From positions 6,495 to 20,499 of the forward strand of contig DFDR01000072.1 of assembly GCA_002369295.1 (NCBI GenBank): a stretch of DNA of 14,005 nucleotides. The letters run 5' to 3'. This stretch comes from Desulfovibrionaceae bacterium UBA3823 (GTDB taxonomy: Bacteria > Desulfobacterota > Desulfovibrionia > Desulfovibrionales > Desulfovibrionaceae). Within the stretch, counting starts at the first letter, position 1; every line of letters begins with the position of its first letter. The translations under genes were made by a program, and so were the position numbers. Positions 1-8,104 of this stretch are shown here, in pieces. Below the pieces are notes generated by a model. The model had not been told where the DNA came from. It saw only the letters and a list, made by a program, of their open reading frames with translations, and made no database searches.

Positions 1-2351
1 CGCCCAGGCAGGGCCAGTTCCTCCGTCCCGGCTTCGTGCCGGGACGCCAGCAGGTGCCGGGCTCCGAAGGCGCCCAGACGCCTGCGGCCGCGTCCGCGGC
101 CGCCAAGCCTGCCGTGTCCGCACCCGGCGATCGACGCCCCGCCGAGCAGCAGATTACCCAGGAGCCCCTGCGCCCCTCGGACGTCGACTTCATGCCCGGC
201 ATCCTGCGCAGCCTCTCCATCCTGCTGCGCCTCAAGGGCGTGAGCGTCTCGCCCCAGTTCCTGCGCGCCGGCCTCACCGGCAGCAAGGTGACTCCCGAGG
301 GCTGCCTGCGCGTGGCGCGCAAGGCCGGCCTTTCCGGACGCATCCTCTACCGCCCCAAGGTGGAGGACATTCCCAAGCTGACACTGCCCTGCCTCATGCT
401 GCTCACCGGCGACCGCACCTGCGTGCTCGTCTCGAGGACCGACGAGGAGGCCGAGGTCATCTTCCCGGAGACCGACAACACGGCCCAGCACGTCCCCCTG
501 GAGGAGCTCGCCAAGGAGTACTCGGGCTACGTGCTCTTCGCCTCCGTGGACGCCAAGCCCGACGAGCGCACCGAGAGCTTCACCATCTCCAAGGGCAAGC
601 GCTGGTTCTGGGACGTTTTGAGCTACTTCTCGCCCATCTACCGGCACGTGGCCCTGGCCAGCATCGTGACCAACCTCATCGCCGTGGCGACCCCGCTCTT
701 CGTCATGAACGTGTATGACCGCGTGGTGCCGAACGCGGCCTATGAGACCCTCTGGGTGCTCGCCGTCGGCGTCTTCATCTCCTACGCCTTCGACTTCGGC
801 CTGCGCAACCTGCGCACCTACTTCGTCGACGTGGCGGGCCGCAACGCGGACGTGGTCATCTCGAGCGCCCTGGTCAACAAGGTGCTCTCCATGCGCCTCG
901 ACGCCAAGCCCGAATCCACGGGCGCGCTCACCAACAACCTGCGCGAGTTCGACCAGCTGCGCGAGTTCTTCTCCTCGTCCACGCTGCTCGCCTGCATCGA
1001 CGTGCCCTTCCTCGTCGTCTTCGTGGCGCTCATCGGCTTTATCGCCGGCCCCCTGTGCATCCTGCCCATCCTCGCCATCCCGGCGCTGGTGGGCATAGGC
1101 GTGCTCATCCAGAAGATATCCAAGAAGTCCGCCGAGGCAGGCTACAAGCAGAACATGCAGAAGAACGCGCTGCTCGTGGAAATCGTCAACGGCCTCGAGA
1201 CCATCAAGTCCTGCCAGGCGGAGAGCCGCATGCAGCGCCTCTGGGAATCCGTGGTCGGCCTCTCGGCCAAGACCAACTCCGACTCCAGGCGCTACAACAA
1301 TCTGGCCATCAACTCCTCCCTGCTCATCACACAGCTGCTCTCGGTCATCCTGGTCATCTGGGGCGTGTACCGCATCGAGGAAGGCCTCATGACCATGGGC
1401 GCGCTCATCGGCTCCAACATCCTGCTCGGCCGCACCATGGCGCCGCTCATGCAGGTGGCGAGCCTCCTGACCCGCTTTCAGAACTCCCACGTGGCCCTCA
1501 AGGCCCTGGACATGCTCATGGCCCTGCCCAGCGAGAACGAGGCCGAGAAGACGCCCATGGACTTCGGCCTGCTGCGCCCCTCCTTCTCCCTCGAGAGCGT
1601 CTCCTTCTCCTATCCGCGCGCCAAGCGCCTCGCCCTGGACGGCGTGAACATCCACATCGAGCCCGGCGAGCACGTGGGCATCATCGGCCCTATGGGCTCC
1701 GGCAAGAGCACGCTCTCCAAGCTCATGGCCGGCCTCTACCAGCCCAAGGAGGGCGCCGTGAAGTTCGGCGGCGTGGACATACGCCAGTTCGCCACCACGG
1801 AGCTGCGGAGCCGCATCGGCATCCTGCCCCAGGACGTGGTGCTCTTCTACGGCACCGTGCGCGAGAACATCTCCCTGGGCGACCCGACCATCAACGACCA
1901 CCTCATCCTGCGCGCCGCCGAAATCGCCGGCGTCACCGAATTCCTCAAGGACAACCCGGCGGGCTTCGCGGCCCAGGTGGGCGAAGGCGGCAAGGAGCTC
2001 TCCGGCGGCCAGCGCCAGGCCGTGGCCCTGGCCAGGGCCCTGGTGCACGACCCGGAAATCCTCATCCTCGACGAGCCCACCAGCAACATGGACACCGAAT
2101 CCGAGCTCAAGCTGCAGCGCAGGCTGCTCTCCGTCGCCAGGGGCCGCACCCTCATCCTTGTCACGCACAGGCTCAGCATGCTGCGCGTGGTCGAGCGCAT
2201 CGTCGTCATGGACAAGGGCAAGGTGCTCTACGACGGTCCCAAGGACGCCTGCGACTTCATTCCCAAGGAGGAGCAGATGCCGGTGGCGGCCAGGGGCCGG
2301 CCGAGGCCTCAGCCCGGAGCCGCCCAGCAGCGCGTTGCAAGGGGAGAGTAG
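1..2351 (+). CDS. Type I secretion ABC transporter/permease, LapB/HlyB-like (5' partial)
   Basis: This is an inner-membrane exporter ATPase that should drive one-step secretion of a protein through an adaptor and an outer-membrane TolC-type channel. The reading frame is open to the left edge (first full codon at 3), so the true start is probably outside the window; a GTG at 36 is only the first possible start inside it. Counting from that GTG: a Pro/Ala/Gln-rich linker to about residue 50; a C39 peptidase-like domain at about 52-165 that lacks the catalytic Cys, as in exporters that do not cleave leader peptides; a transmembrane domain at about 195-480; then the nucleotide-binding domain. Walker A GPMGSGKST is at 551-559, signature LSGGQRQ at 655-661, Walker B ILILDEP from 675, and the switch His in VTHR at 711. 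The stop lies 3 nt before the adaptor gene, so the two are surely co-transcribed. The family call is firm; the exported substrate is unknown. Confidence 0.95.
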   Translation, partial: PRQGQFLRPGFVPGRQQVPGSEGAQTPAAASAAAKPAVSAPGDRRPAEQQITQEPLRPSDVDFMPGILRSLSILLRLKGVSVSPQFLRAGLTGSKVTPEGCLRVARKAGLSGRILYRPKVEDIPKLTLPCLMLLTGDRTCVLVSRTDEEAEVIFPETDNTAQHVPLEELAKEYSGYVLFASVDAKPDERTESFTISKGKRWFWDVLSYFSPIYRHVALASIVTNLIAVATPLFVMNVYDRVVPNAAYETLWVLAVGVFISYAFDFGLRNLRTYFVDVAGRNADVVISSALVNKVLSMRLDAKPESTGALTNNLREFDQLREFFSSSTLLACIDVPFLVVFVALIGFIAGPLCILPILAIPALVGIGVLIQKISKKSAEAGYKQNMQKNALLVEIVNGLETIKSCQAESRMQRLWESVVGLSAKTNSDSRRYNNLAINSSLLITQLLSVILVIWGVYRIEEGLMTMGALIGSNILLGRTMAPLMQVASLLTRFQNSHVALKALDMLMALPSENEAEKTPMDFGLLRPSFSLESVSFSYPRAKRLALDGVNIHIEPGEHVGIIGPMGSGKSTLSKLMAGLYQPKEGAVKFGGVDIRQFATTELRSRIGILPQDVVLFYGTVRENISLGDPTINDHLILRAAEIAGVTEFLKDNPAGFAAQVGEGGKELSGGQRQAVALARALVHDPEILILDEPTSNMDTESELKLQRRLLSVARGRTLILVTHRLSMLRVVERIVVMDKGKVLYDGPKDACDFIPKEEQMPVAARGRPRPQPGAAQQRVARGE

Positions 2352-2354
2352 GAC

Positions 2355-4457
2355 ATGAGCGAGACAGCAAGGAAAGCCGAAGGCCCCGAAGCCGGGGCCC
2401 CGCGGCAGGATGTATCCGGGGCCGGCGCCAAGGCGCCCGAAGCCCCGCAGGCCAGCGTCCCGGCTGAAGCCCCGGCCCCGCAGGGGAGCCAGGGCCAGGC
2501 TGGTGCCAAGGCCGTCGATGCCGAGCCCGAAGGCGAGGCCGTTGCCCGCATCCAGCCTGCCAGGCAGCAGGTGGCCCTGACGCCCGAGATGCTCCAGCAG
2601 CTGGCCAAGGCCGGCGTGAAGCCGGGCGAGGCGGGAAGCCAGCAGATTCCGCCGGAGCTGCTCAAGCAGATTCTGGCGGGCCAGGCAGGCCAGGCGGGCG
2701 TCCCCGCGCAGGCCGGCGGACTGCCTGCCGGCATGCCCCTGGGCATGGCTGCCCAGGGCCCCCAGAAGCCCGAAGACCTCACCCTGGACCAGGCCCGCGC
2801 CATTGCCGGCCGCCAGGGCGCGCCGACCAGGCGCCGCGTCGAGCGCGACCCCTCGCGCATGGACAAGTCGCTGGCCCTCGAGGAAGTGGACAAGGGCGTG
2901 AGCGCCTCCAACGCGGCCGGCTTTGCCAGCTTCCTGAAAAGCATCTTCCTCGGCGGCAGGCTCGAGCAGAGTCCGGACAAGGATCTGGGCACCATGCTCC
3001 AGCAGGCCATGGCGGGACAGGGCCAGCCCGGCAAGCGCAGCACCACCATGGGCGGCATGGGCCTCTTTGCGGCCATGGACGCGCCCCTGCGCGGACTCAC
3101 GCCCGACGACGTCAAGTACGCCAGCGACGTGGACGCGGCCTATTCCCGCAGGCCCAAGTTCGGCGCGCGCTTCCTCTCGGTCTTCATCTTCATCTTCTTC
3201 GGCGTCCTGCTCGTGTGGTCGGCCTTTGCCGAAATAGACGAGGTCACCCACTCCGAGGGCTCGGTCGTCGGCTCCCGCAAGACCCAGAGCATCTCCAACC
3301 TCGAAGGCGGCATCCTGCGCTCCATGCTGGTGCGCGAAGGGCAGGAAGTGTCCAAGGGCGACGTCATCGCCCAGCTCGACAACGAAATGGCGGCCTCCGC
3401 CTACCGCGACGCCGTCAACCGCACCATGGACGACTCCATCGCTCTCATCCGTCTGGAGGCCGAGCTCAAGGGCGTCAAGCCCTCCTTCCCCACCGACCTC
3501 AAGGCCTGGGCCAGGGAGCTGCTCGGCCGCGACCCCGAACCCGAGGCCCTGGCCGGCCTGCAGCAGAAGATGCGCGACCAGCAGACGGCCTACGAGTCGC
3601 GCCTGGCCAAGTACAAGGCCGACGAGGCCGTGCTCCAGGCCCAGATAGCCCAGCGCCAGAAGGACGTGCAGGAGCAGAAGGCCCACCGCGACCAGCTCAG
3701 CGGCAGCCTCAGCCTGGCCTCCCAGCAGCGCGACGCGGCCCAGGGCCTGCTCAGCCGCCGCAACTTCTCGCGCATCGAGTTCCTCAACCTCGAGCAGAAG
3801 GTGGTAGAGCTCAGGGGCCAGCTGGACATGCTCAACGCCAGCATTCCCCGCGCCGAGGCCTCGGCCGCCGAGGCCCAGCACCGCATCGCCTCGCACAAGG
3901 CCGAGTACGAAAGCGGCATCACCGAAGAGATCAACAAGCGCCGCGCCGAGCAGGCATCCCTGCGCGAGACCCTTTCCGCCGGCAGCGACCGCGTGACCAG
4001 AACGGACGTGCGCTCGCCCGTCAGAGGCATAGTCAAGCAGATCTACGTCAACACCATCGGCGGCACCGTCAAGCCCGGCGAGCCCATTCTGGACATCACG
4101 CCCCTTGACGACACCCTGCTGGTGGAGGCCAGGGTCAAGCCGCAGGACGTGGCCTTCCTCAGGCCCGGCCAGGACGTCATGGTCAAGATCACGGCCTACG
4201 ACTTCTCCATCTACGGCGGCCTGGACGGCAAGCTGGAGCAGATCTCCGCCGACACCATCGAGGACAAGCGCGGCGAATTCTACTACCTCGTCAAGGTGCG
4301 CACCAAGAAGACCGCCCTCGTCTACCACAACGAGGTGCTTCCCATCATCCCCGGCATGATGGTGCAGGCCGACATTCTCATCGGCAAGAAGACCGTCCTG
4401 CAGTACATGCTCAAGCCCATTCTCAAGGCCAAGCAGAACGCGCTGACGGAGCGATAG
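2355..4457 (+). CDS. Type I secretion membrane-fusion adaptor, HlyD/LapC-like, with long N-terminal extension
   Basis: This is the periplasmic adaptor linking the ABC exporter to the outer-membrane channel. The 700-residue product is much longer than usual HlyD-family adaptors (roughly 400-480). Residues 1-270 form a cytoplasmic extension rich in Ala, Gln, Pro and Gly, with some helical patches (around 74-90 and 186-200). One TM segment follows at 273-290 (start ARFLSVFIFIFFGVLLVW). Next come the first half of the biotinyl/lipoyl-like hairpin (the SISNLEGGILRSMLVREGQEV stretch begins near residue 312), long coiled-coil helices at about 390-545, and the second lipoyl half plus beta-barrel (TRTDVRSPVRGIVKQIYVN region, then the C-terminal HlyD domain). 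The ATG at 2355 is preceded by a GGGGAGA Shine-Dalgarno that overlaps the end of the ABC gene. The exporter is immediately upstream and the sensor gene starts 13 nt downstream. The family is certain; the role of the extension is unknown. Confidence 0.95.
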   Translation: MSETARKAEGPEAGAPRQDVSGAGAKAPEAPQASVPAEAPAPQGSQGQAGAKAVDAEPEGEAVARIQPARQQVALTPEMLQQLAKAGVKPGEAGSQQIPPELLKQILAGQAGQAGVPAQAGGLPAGMPLGMAAQGPQKPEDLTLDQARAIAGRQGAPTRRRVERDPSRMDKSLALEEVDKGVSASNAAGFASFLKSIFLGGRLEQSPDKDLGTMLQQAMAGQGQPGKRSTTMGGMGLFAAMDAPLRGLTPDDVKYASDVDAAYSRRPKFGARFLSVFIFIFFGVLLVWSAFAEIDEVTHSEGSVVGSRKTQSISNLEGGILRSMLVREGQEVSKGDVIAQLDNEMAASAYRDAVNRTMDDSIALIRLEAELKGVKPSFPTDLKAWARELLGRDPEPEALAGLQQKMRDQQTAYESRLAKYKADEAVLQAQIAQRQKDVQEQKAHRDQLSGSLSLASQQRDAAQGLLSRRNFSRIEFLNLEQKVVELRGQLDMLNASIPRAEASAAEAQHRIASHKAEYESGITEEINKRRAEQASLRETLSAGSDRVTRTDVRSPVRGIVKQIYVNTIGGTVKPGEPILDITPLDDTLLVEARVKPQDVAFLRPGQDVMVKITAYDFSIYGGLDGKLEQISADTIEDKRGEFYYLVKVRTKKTALVYHNEVLPIIPGMMVQADILIGKKTVLQYMLKPILKAKQNALTER

Positions 4458-4469
4458 GGAGGGAATGCC

Positions 4470-6611
4470 ATGACTCGGAAACCGCCTGCAAGCCGCACGA
4501 GCCCCCTGCTCGTGCTCCTCTTGACCATGCTCGTGTGGGGCGTTCTTTCCTGGATCTACATCGACCGCGTCTACAAGTTCGTCGAAGACCGCACGATAAG
4601 CATCCTCAACCTCGAGACCGAGGCGCTGGTGGACGTGGACGCCGTGGAGACCAAGATCTGGGGCGGCCTCTTCGGCCATTTCCTGGAGCGCCTTGCCGAA
4701 ATCCCGGGCATCGAGGACCTGGCGCGCGATGTCTCGCTGCTTGGCCTGCCCATCGACAACCTGCGCGGCCTCGCCAACAAGCCCGAGATGCGCGAGGACT
4801 TCATGCGCAGCACCAAGGGCGTGCTCGGCGACATCGAAGCCGTCAGACTCGCCAGCTACTGCCGGAGCGTGGACAGCGTGCGCAGGGATCTGCGCGAGCG
4901 CGCCCACAAGAGCGGCTTCATGCGCGTCTCCATGCTCACCGTCATGGGCGAGCCCTATCTGGTCACCGACGGCGAAACCCGCGCCTACACGCCCCAGGAC
5001 ATGAAGGTCATCGACCGCTGCATCAAGACAAGCACCCTGCTGACGCTGGCCTCCTACCGCGTCAAGGACCGCGTGCTGGTAGACGTGTGCGCCCCCGTGC
5101 TCGACTACCGTTCGGCGCCGCCAGGCCAGGACGCCCCCTGCATCGGCGCCCTCGTGGCCACCGTCGACGTCAACACCCTGCTCGACGCCCTCAAGGTGGC
5201 GCTCGGCGACACCAGGCGCGCCGGCGTCCTCGCCGAGGAGCAGCCCGACGGCTCCCTGCTCATGCTCACGCCTGCCGTGAAGCAGGGCACGGGCCTCGTC
5301 CTGCGCGGCTGGAGTCCCAACGAGGAAGGCCTCCTTCCGTTCGGCCAGCGCACCTTCCCCACGCTCGACGGCAAGAACCAGGGGCCTGTCAACTACACTC
5401 TCGGCCGGCGCATCGGCGAAACCACGCTCTACGGCATCGTCGCCGTGGAGGCCTCGTCCGCCGCGCTGCAGGCCGACGACAAGGCCGACGTCCTCGGCGT
5501 GGGCTCGAAGATCGCGGCCTTCGGCGCCAAGGCGGCGCTCTACGGCGCAGGCCCCGCCCTGTGCTTCGTGACGCTGCTCGCCTGGTTCCTCTTCTTCAAG
5601 GGGCGCGAGCGCAAGGTTCTGCGGCGCCGCAAGGTCGAGCTCGAGCGCCAGAACCAGCGCGTCCAGATCGATGCCGACATCGACGAGCGCCTCGGCCTCG
5701 GCGTGGTGTGCACCGACTTCGACGAGCACGTGCTCTTCGCCAACGAGAGCTTTGCCAAGATTGCGGGTGCGACCAGCGCCAGCGACCTCATCGGCCAGAA
5801 GACCGCCGTGCTGCCCCAGGATCTCTGCGTCAACATCGGCCAGCACGCCTCCGAGGTCTGGCACAACGGCAAGCCCATCGAGACCGAGGACAAGCTCTCG
5901 GCCAACGGCATCTGGCACAGCTACCGCATCCACACCAGCCCCTACGTCGACAATTCGAGCTATCTCACCGGCATCATCAGCCTCTACCAGGACATCACGC
6001 CCATGGTGAAGGCAGCCGAGCGCGAGGACGAGCTCATCCTGCAGAGCGTCACCACCCTGCACCGCGCCGTGCTTGCGGCCGACCGCTACACCGGCGTGCT
6101 CTCGCGCAGCCTCGTGCGCGTGGCCAAGGCGCTGGTGGACGTGGCCGACGGCAGAACGCCCGAAATGGAGCGCCTCGTCACCCTGACGGCCTACGTCTGC
6201 AAGCTCGGCCTCATACAGCAGATGAAGAAGTACCCCCAGAGCGAGGACCTCGGCACGGCAGAGAAGCTGGCTGAGCTGGCCTCCATCTCCCAGGGCATGC
6301 TCGGCGGCTTCGACTTCGGCAAGTACCCGGTGCCCCGGCTCATCGCCGAGATGAACGAGCGCCTGGACGGCTCCGGCCCCAGAGGCCTCAAGGACGAGGA
6401 GATCTCGATGCCGGCCCGCATCCTCGCCATCGCGGACGTGTACTGCCGCCTGCTCAAGCCCGTCTCGGGCCAGCCCATGCCGCTGGAGGCCCTCTTCAAG
6501 GACGTGCTCTTCGCCGAGCCGCACCGCTTCGATCAGGGGCTGGTGCGCCGCTTCCTCGAGTACCTGCGCGCCACCCGCAAGCGGCAGATGCAGAAGGAAA
6601 TGATGCGCTAG
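4470..6611 (+). CDS. Membrane sensor with periplasmic, PAS and degenerate HD-GYP-like domains
   Basis: The predicted product (713 aa) is an inner-membrane signalling protein. TM1 spans about 12-30, a large periplasmic region with a Cache-like look about 31-350 (four Cys: 131, 184, 207, 224), and TM2 about 353-377. A short basic coiled linker follows, then a PAS domain at about 400-512 and a C-terminal domain at about 530-700. The last matches HD-GYP phosphodiesterases in its conserved frame (DRYTG at 538-542; DGSGPRGLKDEEI at 633-645; ARILAIADVY at 649-658). The catalytic signatures are lost. The first His position (H of HS.RV) is Leu544, the HD pair aligns with Val576-Cys577, the HHE motif reads Met-Asn-Glu (628-630), and the Tyr of GYP is missing. 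It is therefore probably not an active c-di-GMP hydrolase and may act as a binding or docking module. ATG 4470 has a GGGAGGGA Shine-Dalgarno. Its place as third gene behind the secretion pair suggests control of export or surface retention; that is inference. Confidence 0.85.
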   Translation: MTRKPPASRTSPLLVLLLTMLVWGVLSWIYIDRVYKFVEDRTISILNLETEALVDVDAVETKIWGGLFGHFLERLAEIPGIEDLARDVSLLGLPIDNLRGLANKPEMREDFMRSTKGVLGDIEAVRLASYCRSVDSVRRDLRERAHKSGFMRVSMLTVMGEPYLVTDGETRAYTPQDMKVIDRCIKTSTLLTLASYRVKDRVLVDVCAPVLDYRSAPPGQDAPCIGALVATVDVNTLLDALKVALGDTRRAGVLAEEQPDGSLLMLTPAVKQGTGLVLRGWSPNEEGLLPFGQRTFPTLDGKNQGPVNYTLGRRIGETTLYGIVAVEASSAALQADDKADVLGVGSKIAAFGAKAALYGAGPALCFVTLLAWFLFFKGRERKVLRRRKVELERQNQRVQIDADIDERLGLGVVCTDFDEHVLFANESFAKIAGATSASDLIGQKTAVLPQDLCVNIGQHASEVWHNGKPIETEDKLSANGIWHSYRIHTSPYVDNSSYLTGIISLYQDITPMVKAAEREDELILQSVTTLHRAVLAADRYTGVLSRSLVRVAKALVDVADGRTPEMERLVTLTAYVCKLGLIQQMKKYPQSEDLGTAEKLAELASISQGMLGGFDFGKYPVPRLIAEMNERLDGSGPRGLKDEEISMPARILAIADVYCRLLKPVSGQPMPLEALFKDVLFAEPHRFDQGLVRRFLEYLRATRKRQMQKEMMR

Positions 6612-6635
6612 CAGCTAGCGGCAATGCTGTGCAGC

Positions 6636-6680
6636 GACGCGGGACTGGGCCCAGACAGGCCCGGTCCCGCGTCTTTTATT
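6636..6680 (+). terminator. Strong Rho-independent terminator of the type I secretion operon
   Basis: A 16-bp stem (arms 6636-6651 and 6658-6673, one G-U pair) with a 6-nt loop is followed directly by TTTTATTT at 6674-6681. It starts 25 nt after the sensor stop codon and separates the secretion operon from the dehydrogenase operon. The reverse strand has no comparable T tract, so it is read as plus-strand only. Confidence 0.93.
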
Positions 6681-6714
6681 TCCTGCAGGAATGGGATAGA
6701 AGGGCAAAAATTTC

Positions 6715-6720
6715 AGGAGG
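6715..6720 (+). promoter_or_regulatory. Shine-Dalgarno AGGAGG that fixes the dehydrogenase start
   Basis: A perfect AGGAGG lies 5 nt before ATG 6726. It favours this start over a GTG/ATG further upstream at about 6624, which would put the terminator stem inside the coding region. The promoter for this operon must lie in the short stretch 6674-6714 or overlap the terminator; I see no clear -35/-10 pair there. Confidence 0.85.
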
Positions 6721-6725
6721 GGCAT

Positions 6726-8102
6726 ATGCCAGCCATAGCAAAGCTGTCCGATGAGGACGTGAAATTCTTGGAAACGGTCTTTCCGGGCGCGCTCATTACC
6801 AGGCCCGAGGAACTCAACGTCTACGCGTCCGACGCCAGCCTGCAGAGCGGCAGTCCCCTGTGCTGCGTGCTGCCGGAGCGCGTCGAGCAGGTGCAGGCCC
6901 TCTTTGCCTGGGCCGACGAGAAGCGCATCCCCATCTACGTGCGCGGCCACGGCACCAACCTCGTGGGCGACTGCGTGGCCTTCAAGCCCGGCATCGTGGT
7001 CTCCACGGCGCGAATGGACCATATCCTCGAGATCAACAAGGGCGACTTCGTGGCCGTGGTCGAGCCCGGCGTCAACACCGCCCAGTTCCAGGCTGCCTGC
7101 GAGGCCCAGGGGCTCTACTATCCGCCGGATCCGGCGTCCGTGAAGGGCTCCACCGTCGGCGGCAACGTCGTGACCTGCGCCGGCGGCATGCGCGCCGTGA
7201 AGTACGGCGTGACCCGCGACTTCGTGCTCGGCTGCGAAGTTGTGCTGCCTGGCGGCGATCTCGTGAAGTTCGGCGGCCGCGCCCACAAGAACGTGGTGGG
7301 CCTTGATCTGGCCCGCCTCATGGTCGGCAGCGAAGGCACGCTCGGCTTCATTTCCAAGCTCTACCTCAAGCTCATCCCCAAGCCCGAGGCCTCGGCCACG
7401 GTCATGGCCGGCTTCGGCTCCTACCAGGAGGCCCTCGGCGCCGTGGGCGGCGTCTTCGACAAGGGCATTCTTCCCTGCACCATGGAGTATATCGGCGAGC
7501 GCATCGTCAAGCTCATGAACGAGGAGGGCAACGTGCCCTGGCCAGCCGACAAGGTCCGCTCCGTGCTCCTCATCCAGGTGGACGGCAGCCGCGAGACCCT
7601 GCCCATCGAGATGCGCCGGCTCGAGGAAAGCCTGCCGACAGCCGTGTGGACCACCCGGGGCCTCGGCAAGGAAGAGGAGGAGCCGCTCTGGGAGATCCGT
7701 CGCCGCATCAACCCCGTGGTCTTCGCCCTCGCCCCCAACAAGCACGGCGACGACGCCGTGGTGCCGAGAGGCTCGCTCGTCAAGGCCGTGGACGAATTTG
7801 CCCGCATCTCCAGGGAATACAACGTCATCATGGTGACCTACGGCCACGTGGGCGACGGCAACATCCACGTCAACGTGCTCTACAACGCCGAGGATCCCGA
7901 CGAGAAGAAGCGCGCCGACGAGGCCATCCACGCCGTCAGCCGGGCAGCCGTCGCCATGGGCGGCTCCGAGTCCGGCGAGCACGGCATTGGCGTGGTCAAG
8001 GACGTGCTCCTGCAGATCTCGAAGCGCGAGCGCGACCTCATGCGCCAGGTCAAGGCCTGCTTCGACCCGCACGGCATCATGAATCCGGGCAAGGGGTACT
8101 AG
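6726..8102 (+). CDS. FAD-linked 2-hydroxy-acid dehydrogenase (D-lactate/glycolate type, GlcD-like)
   Basis: This flavoprotein probably oxidises D-lactate, glycolate or a related 2-hydroxy acid to the 2-oxo acid on the cytoplasmic side, passing electrons to the Fe-S protein encoded next. The 458-aa length is typical of the GlcD/D-lactate dehydrogenase branch of the VAO flavoprotein family. The FAD-binding PCMH domain covers about 46-215, with VRGHGTNLVGD (72-82), the PDPAS.KGSTVGGNV loop (134-148) and GSEGTLGFIS (201-210). The FAD-oxidase C-terminal domain follows, with YGHVGDGNIH (372-381), SGEHGIG (416-422) and the terminal NPGK (453-456). All usual conserved residues are present. The next gene begins 2 nt after the stop. 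In sulfate reducers, FAD/CCG pairs of this kind are linked to lactate oxidation, but the exact substrate cannot be read from sequence alone. Confidence 0.93.
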   Translation: MPAIAKLSDEDVKFLETVFPGALITRPEELNVYASDASLQSGSPLCCVLPERVEQVQALFAWADEKRIPIYVRGHGTNLVGDCVAFKPGIVVSTARMDHILEINKGDFVAVVEPGVNTAQFQAACEAQGLYYPPDPASVKGSTVGGNVVTCAGGMRAVKYGVTRDFVLGCEVVLPGGDLVKFGGRAHKNVVGLDLARLMVGSEGTLGFISKLYLKLIPKPEASATVMAGFGSYQEALGAVGGVFDKGILPCTMEYIGERIVKLMNEEGNVPWPADKVRSVLLIQVDGSRETLPIEMRRLEESLPTAVWTTRGLGKEEEEPLWEIRRRINPVVFALAPNKHGDDAVVPRGSLVKAVDEFARISREYNVIMVTYGHVGDGNIHVNVLYNAEDPDEKKRADEAIHAVSRAAVAMGGSESGEHGIGVVKDVLLQISKRERDLMRQVKACFDPHGIMNPGKGY

Positions 8103-8104
8103 CC

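Noticed and set aside
6615..8072. 485-aa open frame on the minus strand, opposite the dehydrogenase gene
   Set aside because: The plus-strand frame has full family motifs; the reverse frame is rich in Ala, His, Gly and Val and has no recognisable domain. In GC-rich genes the antisense frame is often open by codon bias.
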